Below the pieces are notes generated by a model. The model saw nothing but the letters and a program-made list of their open reading frames with translations. It was not told the DNA's origin and ran no database searches. From Acidimicrobiia bacterium (GTDB lineage Bacteria > Actinomycetota > Acidimicrobiia > Acidimicrobiales > Poriferisodalaceae): DNA of 64,000 nt. The position numbers were made by a program, and so were the translations under genes. The stretch spans positions 62,001 through 126,000 of the forward strand of contig JAJDVQ010000018.1 of the NCBI GenBank assembly GCA_022826045.1, in the 5' to 3' direction. Shown here in pieces: positions 52,463 through 62,727 of this stretch (within the stretch, counting starts at the first letter, position 1; each line of letters begins with the position of its first letter).

Positions 52463-54724
52463 TCAGACAGTCTGGCGGCTGCCTGTGAAGCGTCGCAAGC
52501 GGAGGCTGTTCGTCACCACGAACAGCGATGAGACGCCCATCGCGCCGGCAGCGATCATGGGGTTCAGGATGCCGAACGCCGCGAGCGGGATGGCGGCGGC
52601 GTTGTAGGCGAAGGCCCAGAACAGGTTCCCTTTGATCGTCGACAGGGTGCGGCGTGACAGCGCAATGGCGTCGGCAACGGCCCGCAGATCGCCGCTCACG
52701 ACGGTGAGGTCGGACGCCTCGATGGCCACGTCGGTACCGGTGCCGACGGCAATGCCCAGGTCGGCCTGGGCCAGCGCCGGGGCATCGTTGATGCCGTCTC
52801 CCACCATCGCCACTCGCTTGCCGGCGGCCTGAAGCCGCTGCACAGCGGCGGCCTTGTCGTCGGGATAGACCTCAGCGATCACCGACTCGATGCCGGCTTC
52901 GGCGGCGACCGTCCGTGCCGTGCGCTCGTTGTCCCCGGTGAGCAGCGTCACCGCCAGGCCCTGATCTCGCAGTGCCGCTATTGCCTCCGCCGAGGTCGGC
53001 TTGATGCGATCAGCGACCACCAGCACGATCTCCGCGGTGCCATCGCGGCCGGCAAGCACAGCCGTGGCCCCGGTGGCCTCAGCGTCGGCAGCCAAGTTCG
53101 CCACGCCGGCCGGCACAGCGTCGAACAGGCTGCGGCGGCCCACCCGGACCTCGACCCCGTCGACCGTTGCAATCACACCCGAACCGGGTGCAGTCTCGAA
53201 TTCCTCGACCTCGACCAGCTCGTCGACCGAGCCGGCGATGGCTTCAGCGATCGGGTGCGACGACAACGCCTCGGCCGATGCTGCAAGCCGGTGCACCTCG
53301 TCGCGCTCGGCGGCCGAAAGCTGTCCCGACTGGACACCGGCGAGCGTCATGGCGCCCTCGGTGATCGTGCCGGTCTTGTCCATCAGCACCACGTCCACCG
53401 AGCGGGTGTCCTCGAGAACCTCGCCCCCCTTGATGATGACGCCGAGCTGAGCGCCCCGGCCGGTCCCCACCATGATCCCGAGCGGCGTCGCCAGCCCGAG
53501 GGCGCACGGGCAGGCGATGATCAGCACCGCCACCGCGGCGCTGAATGCAGCGCTGGCCTCGTTGCCCAGCAGCAACCACGCCGCCAGCGTGACCATCCCG
53601 ATGGCAATGGCAACGGGCACGAACACCGCCGACACCCGGTCGGCGAGTCGCTGCACCTCTGCCCGGCTGCCTTGGGCTTCGTCAACCAAGCGGATGATCT
53701 GCGCCAGTGCCGTGTCTGCACCCACCTTGGTCGCTTCGACGACGAGCGCGCCGTTGGCGTTGATCGTGGCACCGATCACCTCGTCGCCGGGCCCGACCTC
53801 GGTCGGCACCGGCTCGCCGGTCACCATCGACGCATCGACTGCCGAGCGCCCGTCGGTGATCACGCCGTCGGTGGCGATGCGCTCCCCCGGCCGCACCACG
53901 AATTGCATGCCGACCGCCAGATCGTCAAGCGCGATCTCGCGCCCGTCCACCAGGCGGGCGGTCCGCACGCCCAGATCTGCCAGCGCCCGGATGGCGTCGC
54001 CCGAGCGGCGCTTGGCCCGCAGCTCCAGCCACTTGCCCAGCAGGATCAGCGTGACGATCACGGCGCCGGTCTCGAAGTACACGTGGCCGTCGCCGATGCC
54101 GCTGATCGACACCGTCAGCGACCACGCCAGCGCGGCGAGCGACCCCATCGACACGAGCGTGTCCATGGTGGTGGCGCCGTGGCGCAGGTTGACCGCTGCG
54201 GCTCGATGGAACGGCCAGCCCGCTCCCACGATCACCACGGCCGCCAGCACGGCGACCAGCCATTCCCAGCCGCCGAACTGCAGCGCCGGGATCATCGTGA
54301 TCAGCACCGACGGCACCGTCAGCACGGTGCCGATGACCAGCCGGGCCAGCAGGTCGGCCTGGCGGCGCCGCTCGGCCGCCTCGCTCTCGCCTTCTTCGAT
54401 GACCGCGTAGCCCAGCGCCGCGATCTCCGCCGCAACGAACGCCTCGTCGAGCGACCCGTCGTGGGTGATCGAAGCCCGCCCGGTGGCGAAGTTCACCTGC
54501 GCAGCCGCTACGGCGTCCAGTTCATCCAGTCGCTGCTGGATCCTGCTCGCGCACGCGGCACACGTCATCCCGTCGATGGCAACCAAGAGGCGCGAAGAGC
54601 TGTGCGTCCCCGTGGTGCTGCCTCTTGTTTCCCGCTCTTGTTCGCTTCGCTCACGGGCCGCTCGGGCCACGGCTTCGCCTGGCGGCTCAGCCTCAGAGTC
54701 GGATCGGGCGGTTGCCGTGGTCAC
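52463..54724 (-). CDS. copA: Copper-translocating P-type ATPase
   Basis: 753 residues from GTG 54724. One N-terminal HMA domain with [11 protein letters not shown] (about residue 51), eight predicted spans, '[15 protein letters not shown]' (CPC, about 404), phosphorylation site DKTGT (about 447) and '[12 protein letters not shown]'. In the last two spans YNAAAIP and MGVSS match the YN(x4)P and MxxSS patterns of Cu(I)/Ag(I) exporters. It pumps Cu(I) out of the cytoplasm. It is controlled by the CueR-like gene upstream through the operator at 54732-54762 and seems to be leaderless. Confidence 0.95.
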   Translation of the reverse strand: MTTATARSDSEAEPPGEAVARAARERSEQERETRGSTTGTHSSSRLLVAIDGMTCAACASRIQQRLDELDAVAAAQVNFATGRASITHDGSLDEAFVAAEIAALGYAVIEEGESEAAERRRQADLLARLVIGTVLTVPSVLITMIPALQFGGWEWLVAVLAAVVIVGAGWPFHRAAAVNLRHGATTMDTLVSMGSLAALAWSLTVSISGIGDGHVYFETGAVIVTLILLGKWLELRAKRRSGDAIRALADLGVRTARLVDGREIALDDLAVGMQFVVRPGERIATDGVITDGRSAVDASMVTGEPVPTEVGPGDEVIGATINANGALVVEATKVGADTALAQIIRLVDEAQGSRAEVQRLADRVSAVFVPVAIAIGMVTLAAWLLLGNEASAAFSAAVAVLIIACPCALGLATPLGIMVGTGRGAQLGVIIKGGEVLEDTRSVDVVLMDKTGTITEGAMTLAGVQSGQLSAAERDEVHRLAASAEALSSHPIAEAIAGSVDELVEVEEFETAPGSGVIATVDGVEVRVGRRSLFDAVPAGVANLAADAEATGATAVLAGRDGTAEIVLVVADRIKPTSAEAIAALRDQGLAVTLLTGDNERTARTVAAEAGIESVIAEVYPDDKAAAVQRLQAAGKRVAMVGDGINDAPALAQADLGIAVGTGTDVAIEASDLTVVSGDLRAVADAIALSRRTLSTIKGNLFWAFAYNAAAIPLAAFGILNPMIAAGAMGVSSLFVVTNSLRLRRFTGSRQTV

Positions 54725-54731
54725 ATGGACA

Positions 54732-54762
54732 CTCTAAACATTCCATCTAACTGGAAGGTCAA
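54732..54762 (-). promoter_or_regulatory. MerR-type promoter/operator of copA
   Basis: On the minus strand TTGACC (-35, 54762-54757), a 19-base spacer TTCCAGTTAGATGGAATGT containing the dyad TTCCA-N7-TGGAA, and TTAGAG (-10, 54737-54732). The over-long 19-base spacer is the hallmark of MerR-activated promoters. Seven bases separate the -10 from the copA GTG. The -35 overlaps the 3' end of the regulator gene. Confidence 0.85.
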
Positions 54763-55175
54763 GTGGATTTGCGGGCTCCGTTGATCACTTGGCAGCGGTT
54801 GGGATCAGTGCATGACGCCGGATCGAGGCCCTGCGCCCGCTTCAGCAGTGCGGCCATCTCGTCGCGGGCCGATCGGAGCTGGGCGATCTGAACGTCGATG
54901 GCATCCACATGAGCTTCGATGAGCGCCGTGGTGTGTGCGCACGACCGCTCGCCGACGCTCTTGAGCTCGAGCACCGAGGAGATCTCCGCCAGCGTCAGTC
55001 CCGTCGCCTGCGCATCGCGAATGAACCGCAGCCGCTCTACGGCGTCGCCTGCGTACTCGCGGTACCCGCTCGCGGTCCGGTCGGGTTCGTCGAGCAATCC
55101 GATCGACTCGTAATACCGAATCGTCTTCGTGCTCACCCCGCAGCGATCGCCCAGTTCCCCGATCCTCACAGGCAC
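54759..55175 (-). CDS. MerR-family copper-responsive regulator (CueR-like)
   Basis: 138 residues from GTG 55175 (GTG 55169 also possible). 'VRIGELGDRCGVSTKTIRYYESIGLL' is the MerR winged helix; 'SGYREYAGDAVERLRFIRDAQATGLTLAEI' follows, then the dimerisation helix and a metal loop with C-terminal SCTDPNRC. The Cys pair and the adjacent Cu(I) exporter argue for a copper sensor, though the spacing (Cys-x5-Cys) and the ERSCAH segment differ from E. coli CueR. It should activate copA by twisting the 19-base spacer promoter and regulate itself through 55202-55217. Confidence 0.87.
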   Translation of the reverse strand: MPVRIGELGDRCGVSTKTIRYYESIGLLDEPDRTASGYREYAGDAVERLRFIRDAQATGLTLAEISSVLELKSVGERSCAHTTALIEAHVDAIDVQIAQLRSARDEMAALLKRAQGLDPASCTDPNRCQVINGARKST

Positions 55176-55201
55176 GACCGTACCTGACGTTCCGGATTGA
55201 A

Positions 55202-55217
55202 CCTTCCAGCCGGAAGG
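55202..55217 (-). promoter_or_regulatory. Operator upstream of the CueR-like gene
   Basis: CCTTCCGGCTGGAAGG on the minus strand is a near-perfect palindrome sharing its half-sites (CTTCC, GGAAG) with the copA operator. It lies 27 bases above the GTG start and suggests autoregulation. Confidence 0.65.
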
Positions 55218-55282
55218 AACCCCGACGAAGAACCGGCCAGCACAATCCGAGTGCCCAGCACCCCCGTCTCGGAGCAGCCCTG

Positions 55283-55480
55283 TCAGGCTTGGCCGACGAG
55301 CAGGGTGAGCTGGCCCGTCTTCTGCTGCTTGCCTGTCTGCAACACCCGTCCCGTCGGCACGGAGGTGATCTCGACCGCGCCGTCCTCGAAGCCCGCACTG
55401 ACCGACTCGGCCACGAGGTCCATGTCGCGCATCGGGCACCAGAAGGGCTCGTGGTTGTAGCAGGTGTCCCAGTCGATCAT
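55283..55480 (-). CDS. 65-residue protein coupled to cysC
   Basis: It starts at ATG 55480, overlapping the cysC stop (ATGA), and reads [20 protein letters not shown], then [20 protein letters not shown] and [15 protein letters not shown]. It is acidic with two Cys. The YNHEPFW..RDMDLV..AVSAGF type of sequence recalls the end of some small-molecule methyltransferases, but this is a memory-based resemblance, not an assignment. Coupling to the sulfation operon suggests expression with it; a remnant of a larger gene is the alternative. Confidence 0.6.
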   Translation of the reverse strand: MIDWDTCYNHEPFWCPMRDMDLVAESVSAGFEDGAVEITSVPTGRVLQTGKQQKTGQLTLLVGQA

Positions 55481-56124
55481 CGCCTGGGTAACAGCGGAAG
55501 GGCGGCGAGGAGTTGGGCTAGGCAGTCTTGGGGGGGCTGGGTGGTGTCGATGGCGATCTCGGGTGCGGGCGGCGGTTCGTAGGGGGCGGAGATGCCGCTG
55601 AAGTCGGGGATCTCGCCGGCGCGGGCCTTGACGTAGAGGCCTTTGGGGTCGCGGGACTCGCAGATTTCGAGCGGCGTGTCGACGAACACCTCGATGAAGG
55701 CGCCTTCGGGATGGATGGCCCGCACCTGGTCCCGGTCGGCGATGTAGGGCGAGATGAAGGCTGTGAGCACGACGATGCCAGCGTCTTGGAACAGGCGGCA
55801 CACCTCGCCGATGCGGCGGATGTTCTCTGTGCGGTCTTCGGGCGAGAAGCCGAGGTCGCGGTTGAGGCCGAAGCGGACGTTGTCGCCGTCGAGTACGTAG
55901 GCGGCAACGCCGCGTTCGAGCAACGCCGCTTCCAGGGCGAATGCAAGAGTGGATTTGCCGCTGCCGGAGAGCCCGGTGAACCACACCGTCACTGCACGGT
56001 GGCCGAAGTGTGCCTCGCGGTCGGCGCCGCTGACGTGCCCTTCGGCGCGCACGATGTTGCGCGAGACGGGTTCGTGCCCAGTGCCCGCGCCTCCGGCGCC
56101 GTCGTTCCCGGAGCCTGCGTTCAC
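55477..56124 (-). CDS. cysC: Adenylylsulfate kinase
   Basis: 215 residues from GTG 56124, which overlaps the cysNC stop. Walker [16 protein letters not shown], '[26 protein letters not shown]', '[13 protein letters not shown]' and '[27 protein letters not shown]' are APS kinase landmarks. It phosphorylates APS to PAPS. The N-terminal 40 residues are Gly/Ala/His-rich and non-conserved. It is the second APS kinase in the operon, the first being the C-terminal domain of the preceding gene. Confidence 0.95.
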   Translation of the reverse strand: MNAGSGNDGAGGAGTGHEPVSRNIVRAEGHVSGADREAHFGHRAVTVWFTGLSGSGKSTLAFALEAALLERGVAAYVLDGDNVRFGLNRDLGFSPEDRTENIRRIGEVCRLFQDAGIVVLTAFISPYIADRDQVRAIHPEGAFIEVFVDTPLEICESRDPKGLYVKARAGEIPDFSGISAPYEPPPAPEIAIDTTQPPQDCLAQLLAALPLLPRR

Positions 56125-57989
56125 GGTGTGCTCGGGCCTCGAAGAAAGCCACGCTCGGTCAGCATGCGCACGATCGCGTCGATGCACTCGTCGACATCTT
56201 GGGTCGAGGTGTCGACGCGCAGGTCGGCATCGGTCGGCCGGTCGAAGTCGGCGGAGACACCGGGAAATCGGGGGATCTCGCCGCTGTCGGCCATCGCGTA
56301 CAGGCCATGAGGGTCGCGCTCGCGGCACACCTCAATGGGTGTGTCCACGAAGACCACGACGTAGCGGTCCACGCCCACCAGGTCACGCGCCCGCTGCCGC
56401 ACGTCACGGTCGGGGGCCACCATTGCGGCGATCGCGATCAGGCCCTGGCCGTTGACGAGCCGTGCCACCTCCGACACCCGTCGCAGATTCTCCGAGCGTT
56501 CCTGGGTGCTGAAGCCCAGGTCGCGGGAGATTCCCATGCGGACGTTCTCGCCGTCGAGACGGATCGACACCTTGCCCCGATCGAACAGCTCCCGCTCGAG
56601 CGCCGTGGCGAGGGTGGACTTGCCGGCCGCCGTGAGCCCCGTCAGCAGGATGGTGCACGGCTGCTGGCCGAAGCGGATGGCCCGCTCCGCATCGCTGATC
56701 TCCGAGCGCTGGCGAACCAGCGCCGCATCGGGCGTGCGGTTCCACGCAGACGCCGCCCCGATGATCATGCCTGCGGCCACGGTGGCATTCGTGAGCCGGT
56801 CGACGAGCACGAACGATCCGGTCGCTCTGTTGACGCTGTAGGCGTCGAACGCGAGCTCCCGGTCTGACGTGATGACGCAGTGCCCGATGTCATTGAGCCC
56901 GAGCCCCGGTGTCTGCTCGTGCGCGCCGGTATTGATGTCGACGCGGTGCCGGACGTTGCGGATGGTGCAGTTGGAGACCGTGTTGGCCGTCTGCAGCAGG
57001 TAGGAGCTGCCGGACTCGGCGCTGGCCTCAGACATCCACACCACCATGGCGTCGAGGTCGTGTGCCCGCTGGGGTTCACTTCCTGGAGTCACCAGCAGAT
57101 CGCCTCGGCTGACATCGATGTCGTCAACGAGTGTCACCGTGACCGCCCGTCCCGGCCCGGCCACATCGAGGTCACCGTCGAAAGTCGCAATGCGTTCCAC
57201 CGTCGAGATGAGGCCCAATGGCAGCGCCGCCACCTCGTCACCGGGCCGGAGCACTCCGGAGGCGATGGTGCCCGCGTACCCGCGGAAGTTCGCATCGGGG
57301 CGGAAGACCAGCTGCACCGGCATGCGGAAATGCTCCAGCTCCACGCGGGCATCGATGTCCACCGTCTCGAGATGCTCCAGCAGCGGCGGACCGTCGAACC
57401 AGCCCAGGTTGCCGCTGGCGTCGACGACGTTGTCGCCCAAGAGCGCGGACATCGGCAGGAAGTACGGCTGTCCGAACCCGAGCGGCTTGGCGAACGAGCG
57501 GTAGTCCTCGCAGATCTCGGTGAACCGATCCTGCGACCAGCCGACGAGGTCCATCTTGTTGACCGCCACCACGACCTGGCCGATGCCCAGCAGGCTGGCG
57601 ATGTAGCTGTGGCGCTTGGTCTGGGGCAGCACGCCGTGGCGGGCGTCGATCAGGATCACCGCCAGATCGCACGTCGAGGCGCCCGTCGCCATGTTGCGGG
57701 TGTACTGGGGGTGCCCTGGGGTGTCGGCGATGATGAACGTGCGGCGGGCCGTGGAGAAGTAGCGGTAGGCCACGTCGATGGTGATGCCCTGCTCGCGCTC
57801 GGCTCGCAGGCCGTCCATGAGCAGCGCCAAGTCGACCTGGTCGCCTGCTGAGCCTTGTGTTGCCGAGTCGGCCTCGAGGCTGGCGAGCACGTCCTCGTAG
57901 ATCAGCTGCGAGTCATGCAGCAGGCGGCCGATCAGGGTCGACTTCCCGTCGTCGACGCTGCCGCACGTCAGCAGGCGCAGCAGATCCAT
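56121..57989 (-). CDS. cysNC: Bifunctional sulfate adenylyltransferase subunit 1/APS kinase
   Basis: 622 residues. Residues 1-425 are the CysN GTPase: [15 protein letters not shown], '[13 protein letters not shown]', '[14 protein letters not shown]' and 'VAVNKMDL'. Residues about 440-622 are an APS kinase with [15 protein letters not shown], '[17 protein letters not shown]' and '[27 protein letters not shown]'. With CysD it makes APS from sulfate and ATP at the cost of GTP, then PAPS. The ATG overlaps the cysD stop. Confidence 0.96.
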   Translation of the reverse strand: MDLLRLLTCGSVDDGKSTLIGRLLHDSQLIYEDVLASLEADSATQGSAGDQVDLALLMDGLRAEREQGITIDVAYRYFSTARRTFIIADTPGHPQYTRNMATGASTCDLAVILIDARHGVLPQTKRHSYIASLLGIGQVVVAVNKMDLVGWSQDRFTEICEDYRSFAKPLGFGQPYFLPMSALLGDNVVDASGNLGWFDGPPLLEHLETVDIDARVELEHFRMPVQLVFRPDANFRGYAGTIASGVLRPGDEVAALPLGLISTVERIATFDGDLDVAGPGRAVTVTLVDDIDVSRGDLLVTPGSEPQRAHDLDAMVVWMSEASAESGSSYLLQTANTVSNCTIRNVRHRVDINTGAHEQTPGLGLNDIGHCVITSDRELAFDAYSVNRATGSFVLVDRLTNATVAAGMIIGAASAWNRTPDAALVRQRSEISDAERAIRFGQQPCTILLTGLTAAGKSTLATALERELFDRGKVSIRLDGENVRMGISRDLGFSTQERSENLRRVSEVARLVNGQGLIAIAAMVAPDRDVRQRARDLVGVDRYVVVFVDTPIEVCRERDPHGLYAMADSGEIPRFPGVSADFDRPTDADLRVDTSTQDVDECIDAIVRMLTERGFLRGPSTP

Positions 57990-58912
57990 CAGAAGTACCC
58001 CTCGCGCTTCTTCTGCTCCATGGATCCCGACTGGTCGAAGTCGATCACCCGGCCCTCCCGCTCGGAGCGGGTGGCCACCAGCATCTCGCCGATGATCTCC
58101 GGCAGCGTGGTGGCCGTCGACTCGATGGCACCCGACAGCGGGTAGCAGCCCAGCGTGCGGAACCGGACCAGCCGCTGCTCGGCCACCTCGCCCTCGTCGA
58201 AGACGAACCGGTCGTCGTCCACCATGATCAGCACGCCGTCACGCTCCACCACCGGCCGTTCCGCGGCGAAGTACAGCGGCACGATCGGGATCTGCTCGAC
58301 GTGGATGTACTGCCACACGTCGAGCTCGGTCCAGTTGCTCATCGGGAACACCCGGATCGACTCGCCCTGGTTGACCCGGCCGTTGTAGAGGTTCCACAGC
58401 TCGGGTCGCTGGTTCTTGGGGTCCCAGCGATGATGGGCATCACGGAAGCTGAACACCCGCTCCTTGGCCCGTGACTTCTCCTCGTCGCGCCGGGCGCCGC
58501 CGAACGCCGCGTCGAACCGGCCGGCGTCGAGCGCCTGGCGGAGCGCCTGGGTCTTCATGATGTCGGTGTAGTTCTTCGACCCGTGGTCGAACGGGTTGAT
58601 GCCCTGCGCAACCCCCTCGGCGTTGGTGTGCACGATCAGGTCGAAGCCGATCTCGTCGGCCATGCGCTGGCGGAACGAGATCATCTCTCGGAACTTCCAC
58701 GTGGTGTCCACGTGCAGCAGCGGGAACGGGATCCTGCCGGGGAAGAAGGCCTTGCGGGCCAGGTGCAGCAGCACCGAGGAGTCCTTGCCGATCGAGTACA
58801 GCATGACCGGCCGCTCGCACTGGGCGACCACTTCGCGCATGATCCCGATCGCCTCGGCTTCGAGCTGCTGCAGATGGGTCAGCCGCAGCTCGGCGGGCAG
58901 CGTTGCGCTCAT
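57989..58912 (-). CDS. cysD: Sulfate adenylyltransferase subunit 2
   Basis: 307 residues from ATG 58912, which overlaps the stop of the sulfotransferase-SDR gene (ATGA). '[20 protein letters not shown]' is the PP-loop, followed by '[13 protein letters not shown]', '[21 protein letters not shown]' and '[11 protein letters not shown]', all CysD signatures. It forms the ATP sulfurylase with CysN. The tail '[13 protein letters not shown]' is typical. Confidence 0.96.
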   Translation of the reverse strand: MSATLPAELRLTHLQQLEAEAIGIMREVVAQCERPVMLYSIGKDSSVLLHLARKAFFPGRIPFPLLHVDTTWKFREMISFRQRMADEIGFDLIVHTNAEGVAQGINPFDHGSKNYTDIMKTQALRQALDAGRFDAAFGGARRDEEKSRAKERVFSFRDAHHRWDPKNQRPELWNLYNGRVNQGESIRVFPMSNWTELDVWQYIHVEQIPIVPLYFAAERPVVERDGVLIMVDDDRFVFDEGEVAEQRLVRFRTLGCYPLSGAIESTATTLPEIIGEMLVATRSEREGRVIDFDQSGSMEQKKREGYF

Positions 58913-61260
58913 TGCAGGCCCCTCGATTGCTCCACCATGACCTGGCTGGCCTCCCACAGCTTGGCCCCGTGTGCGGCGTCCGCGGCGCTCTCGGACACCT
59001 GCTTGCGGTGCATCAGGTGCAGGTAGAGCCCGGTGGAGCTGCCGGCTTCGGGCGCGCAGCACAGCCAGGTGACGGGCTCGACGGCTTCTTCGGGCGACCG
59101 GAACAGCCGTCGAAGCACCAGGTCGACGAATGAACGGAGCGCCGCGGGCGCTCCGCGGGTGATGTTCGTGGCCACGCCTCCCGGGCACAGCGCATGCACC
59201 GCCACCTCGACCCCGTCGCTGTCGTCGCCAACGCCATCGTCGCCTTCGTTGGAGCGATGCAGCCGGCGCGACAACTCCGTGGCGTAGGTGCACAGCACAA
59301 GCTTGCTCAAGCCGTAGTGCCGCATGCTGTCCTTCATGCCGTAGGGGGCGAACTCGCCGAGGTGATCGAAGTCGATGGCTGCACTGGATCGGTGGGCTTC
59401 CGAAGAGACGAACACGATCCGTGGCGGGTCACCCTCTGGAATTGCCGGAACAACGACACCGTCGGACAGCCAGCGGTCGATCATCACCCGGTTCGCCAGG
59501 AAGTGGACTGCGAACATCTCGTCGTAGCCCTGCGCTGTCCGCCTCGCAGCGGGCGTCATGAGGCCGGCATTCATCAGCGCGATGTCGACGTGGACCCCGA
59601 GATCCCGTAACTCGTCGCAGCAACGGTGCACCGATCGGAGATCGGCAAGGTCGACCTCGACCAGCTCCACGGTCTCCGAACCGGATTCGCGCTTGATCTC
59701 CTCGCAGATGCCGTGATGGCCGGGACGGCAGGCCAGGATCATGTGGCCGCCGCGCCGAGCGAGTTCTACGGCGGCTGCCCTGCCGAGGCCGCTGTTGGCC
59801 CCGGTCACCAGGCAGGTCTTGCCGTCGATCCTCACGTCGTCGGCGACTGCTTCGATATCCGGTGACGTGGGATTGCGGAGGTCACGGAAGGCTGTTGCCA
59901 CCGCACTGACGAAGCCACGGTCGCCGATCCCGCGTACAGGCTCTCCCACGTCTGGAGGCTTCTCGCCCCCGGCTGACGGTGACGGCGGGGGATCTGCGCC
60001 CGGCGTCAGGCGCAGGTCGTTTTCGAACGGGATCGCGTAGGTCTCGCGGTATGCAGCGAAAGTCTCGTCGATGACTTGCTCGGTCACCCCGAAGTCTTCG
60101 AGCCGGTAATCGTGCTTGCCGTAGCGATGCTGCGGATTCGCTGCCAGGTACTGCTCGGCGTGACGCTCTGCTGTCCCGTCGAAGCCCACGTCGGCCGCCT
60201 CGCAGATCCGCCGAGCTTCGTTGATCGGGTCGGCGATCAGGTCGTAGTACGACACATCGACGAACTGGCTGGTTGGTGACGCGGCCCGAGCCTGCATGGC
60301 CCGCTCCACCATCCGGTGCGTCTTGTAGCGCCAGTGCCGCCCGATCTCGGCGGCATCGACCGCATCGCTGAATATGCCGTGGCCGTGGGCGGCCATGCTG
60401 CAGAACGAGGCCAACGTGACACGGGGGTCGCGGTGAGCCTGTACCACCGTGGCGCTCCCGAAGGCCTTGCAGAACGCGTCGAGGAACTCCAGGTGGTGAG
60501 GGGTCTTGAGCACCCACGCGCTCGTGGGTCGCTGCCATGCCAGCACCTGCAGGACCCGGCGCAGGAACTCGTAGTTCTGCGTGTGGTCTTGATCTTCCAG
60601 CCAGCGGGAATAGCTCGGCACCGTCATGGTGGCCTCGGCTGTCTGGCTCATGAAGTTCAGGTCGAGCAGCAGGACGTCCTCTTCGGCCTGGTCGTGCCCC
60701 ACCGGGTGGATCGCCTGAAAATCCGGCGCCAGGTACGAGACGGTTCGCTGCGCGAGCATCGCACGCCACCTGCGGGACCGCTCGGAGCGTTCTGCGGTCT
60801 CGCCCGTCGCCACCGGCACGAGCGCCTCGGCGCCGGTGATGCCCCGGATCTGCGGGTGCGAGCACAGCAGCCGCTGCAACAGGGTGGTGCCGGTGCGCTG
60901 CAGTCCGGTGACCAGGATGATCGTGCCCAGATCGATGTCTTCGATCTCGGGGTGCCGCGTCACCAAATCCTGTATCCGCAGGCGCTGCACCAGCGCATCG
61001 GTGAGCCGTGATTTCTGTATCAGACGGCCGGTCGCACTCAGGCGGGCTTCGGCGTTGATCGAGGTGACCAACACCTCGAGGGCTTCAGCGTGACCGTCGT
61101 CGCCGAAGTCGCTGAGACCTGCCTTGCGTCGTGCAGCCTCACGCAGCACGTTGACATCCAGGCGATCGCCGAGCCCGAAGTTCGCGCCAGCCCTGCCGAG
61201 CCGGTTGAAGGCTCGCACCCCCAGCGGCCGGTACGGGTGCTCGTAGTCCGTGGAGGTCAT
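58909..61260 (-). CDS. Sulfotransferase-SDR fusion protein
   Basis: 783 residues from ATG 61260. Residues about 1-430 are a sulfotransferase: 5'-phosphosulfate loop [16 protein letters not shown] (117-132), '[19 protein letters not shown]' and the 3'-phosphate site '[17 protein letters not shown]'. Residues about 475-783 are a short-chain dehydrogenase: '[19 protein letters not shown]' (about 481), '[13 protein letters not shown]', '[15 protein letters not shown]' and YGLSKLVLC (Tyr about 646, Lys about 650). A Pro/Gly-rich linker joins them and the frame is continuous. One chain could sulfate and oxidise or reduce the same lipid-like alcohol. It lies between a DUF1214 gene and cysD with overlaps on both sides. 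Confidence 0.9.
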   Translation of the reverse strand: MTSTDYEHPYRPLGVRAFNRLGRAGANFGLGDRLDVNVLREAARRKAGLSDFGDDGHAEALEVLVTSINAEARLSATGRLIQKSRLTDALVQRLRIQDLVTRHPEIEDIDLGTIILVTGLQRTGTTLLQRLLCSHPQIRGITGAEALVPVATGETAERSERSRRWRAMLAQRTVSYLAPDFQAIHPVGHDQAEEDVLLLDLNFMSQTAEATMTVPSYSRWLEDQDHTQNYEFLRRVLQVLAWQRPTSAWVLKTPHHLEFLDAFCKAFGSATVVQAHRDPRVTLASFCSMAAHGHGIFSDAVDAAEIGRHWRYKTHRMVERAMQARAASPTSQFVDVSYYDLIADPINEARRICEAADVGFDGTAERHAEQYLAANPQHRYGKHDYRLEDFGVTEQVIDETFAAYRETYAIPFENDLRLTPGADPPPSPSAGGEKPPDVGEPVRGIGDRGFVSAVATAFRDLRNPTSPDIEAVADDVRIDGKTCLVTGANSGLGRAAAVELARRGGHMILACRPGHHGICEEIKRESGSETVELVEVDLADLRSVHRCCDELRDLGVHVDIALMNAGLMTPAARRTAQGYDEMFAVHFLANRVMIDRWLSDGVVVPAIPEGDPPRIVFVSSEAHRSSAAIDFDHLGEFAPYGMKDSMRHYGLSKLVLCTYATELSRRLHRSNEGDDGVGDDSDGVEVAVHALCPGGVATNITRGAPAALRSFVDLVLRRLFRSPEEAVEPVTWLCCAPEAGSSTGLYLHLMHRKQVSESAADAAHGAKLWEASQVMVEQSRGLQ

Positions 61261-62444
61261 GTCGACCGCAGGCTGGTCAGCTTGACCACCCGGCACGCCG
61301 GTTGGGGGTGCTCGTCGGCCCGCACCCAGCGAAAGCACATGGTGCCGAAGGTGTGGCCGGCCGTCTGCAGCCAGTTGGGCAGGCCGGGGTCGTCGTGCGC
61401 CACGACGAGGCGCAACGAGCCGTCGTCTTCGTACCGAGCGAGATGCATGTTGGTGTGGACGGTGAAGTGGCGATAGTCCAGCGACTCCATCCAGTAGTTG
61501 TTCAACTGGAAGTTCCAGTGCTCGCACTCCGGCGGCGTGACCTCGATCACCAGCGCCTCGTCGGCTTCCAGCGCCCAGTGGCTGTGGTAGTAGGCGATGT
61601 TGGGGTCGCCGCCTGCGGCTAACGAGGTATCGGGGTCGAATCTGGGCAGCTCGTTGCTGTGCTTGGAGAAATCACGGGCCCACTTGGCGAACAGCAGCGG
61701 TGCGCCCATCACCAGCGCTCCGGCCTTGCCGAGCCCTTCGTCCAGCGCCGCTGCGGTGAGGTGCGAAGGCTGGGCTTCGGTTGGGGCGCAATTGATGCGC
61801 TGGATCGTCAGCTCTGCCGGCATCTCGGAGCTGCGGTCCCCAAAGGTCTGGCGCACCACCAGGGCACCGGTCTCGGGAGTCATCGGAAGCCAGTTCCCGC
61901 TCTGCGGGCTGCTGCTGAGCACCAGCTCGAAGCGGCCGTCGGCATCCATCTCGATCTCGTCGGATTCGATGTAGCCGGTGGGGGGCAGCCCGCCTCCCTG
62001 GCCGTAGTTGCCCGACTGGGTCCCGAAGCTCAGGTAGGCGATGGTGTTGCGCCGGCCGGTGATCCTGTAGTCGTAGTTCCCGCCGAGCGAAGCCGTCAGG
62101 TAGAAGTTGTCGGGATTGTCCGCTCCCATCTTGGTGTTCTCATTGACCACGCGATGCAGCACGGGTGCCTTGGGGTCGGCGTGCTCGACGAAAGCCATCA
62201 GGCCTGCCCTCGTGATGCGGCTCAGGTAGCGGTATCCCTCCGCCTGGCTGAAGGGGTCCTGCGGCGCTCCCGGGAAGCTCAGCGCAGCGCCCGCCGCCTT
62301 GAGCGAGTCGCAGAACTCGTTCCACGACTGCCCGCTCGTGACGCGCCGCTCAGCCTCGTCGTCGTCGGTGACGCCACGAAATCGCCGTGCGATCTGGGCG
62401 GCCTTCCGGAACGCAGCAAGCAGACCGATGACAATGCGTCGCAT
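61257..62444 (-). CDS. DUF1214 domain-containing protein
   Basis: 395 residues from ATG 62444. The C-terminal third has the DUF1214 pattern: 'WNFQLNNYWMESLDYRH', 'EDDGSLRLVVAHDDPGLPNWLQTAGH' and 'GTMCFRWVRAD'. The N-terminal half (YRYLSRITRAGLMAFVEHAD, 'GADNPDNFYLTASLGGNYDY') matches proteins of this family found beside lipid or steroid genes in Actinomycetota. The biochemical role is unknown. It is the first gene of the overlapping sulfation operon, so its promoter should lie between 62445 and the hicA start. Confidence 0.85.
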   Translation of the reverse strand: MRRIVIGLLAAFRKAAQIARRFRGVTDDDEAERRVTSGQSWNEFCDSLKAAGAALSFPGAPQDPFSQAEGYRYLSRITRAGLMAFVEHADPKAPVLHRVVNENTKMGADNPDNFYLTASLGGNYDYRITGRRNTIAYLSFGTQSGNYGQGGGLPPTGYIESDEIEMDADGRFELVLSSSPQSGNWLPMTPETGALVVRQTFGDRSSEMPAELTIQRINCAPTEAQPSHLTAAALDEGLGKAGALVMGAPLLFAKWARDFSKHSNELPRFDPDTSLAAGGDPNIAYYHSHWALEADEALVIEVTPPECEHWNFQLNNYWMESLDYRHFTVHTNMHLARYEDDGSLRLVVAHDDPGLPNWLQTAGHTFGTMCFRWVRADEHPQPACRVVKLTSLRST

Positions 62445-62482
62445 GGCGTAGGTCTACCGACAAATCCCTTTGCGCCGGTCGT

Positions 62483-62501
62483 CTAGGTTTGCCTAAACAA
62501 C
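62483..62501. promoter_or_regulatory. DtxR/IdeR-like box between hicA and the DUF1214 operon
   Basis: CTAGGTTTGCCTAAACAAC matches the mycobacterial IdeR consensus TTAGGTTAGSCTAACCTAA at about 14 of 19 positions. It ends four bases before the hicA GTG and 39 bases from the divergent DUF1214 start, so a bound repressor could affect either. It may be a chance match. Confidence 0.35.
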
Positions 62502-62505
62502 AAAC

Positions 62506-62727
62506 GTGCCGAAAAGGACCGAGCTAGTGCGTCAAGTCCGACGGCTCGCCGATAGGTATGGCTGCACAGCTGTGATCCTGCGCCAAGGAAAGCACGAGAT
62601 CTGGGAGTGTGCCGGCTTCAGGTTCCCGATTCCGAGGCATCGAGAGATTGCGGACGGAACCGCACGGACGATCCTTGGCAAGCTGGAAGAGCATCTTGAA
62701 CAAGTGGCGCCGGGAGACAACTCATGA
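62506..62727 (+). CDS. hicA: HicA-family mRNA interferase toxin
   Basis: 73 residues from GTG 62506. The double-stranded-RNA-binding-like fold of HicA is visible: 'LVRQVRRLADRYGC', 'LRQGKHEIWEC' with the catalytic His position, and the diagnostic 'IPRHREIADGTARTILGKL'. HicA toxins cleave mRNA. The stop overlaps the start of the next gene (ATGA). Confidence 0.85.
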   Translation: MPKRTELVRQVRRLADRYGCTAVILRQGKHEIWECAGFRFPIPRHREIADGTARTILGKLEEHLEQVAPGDNS

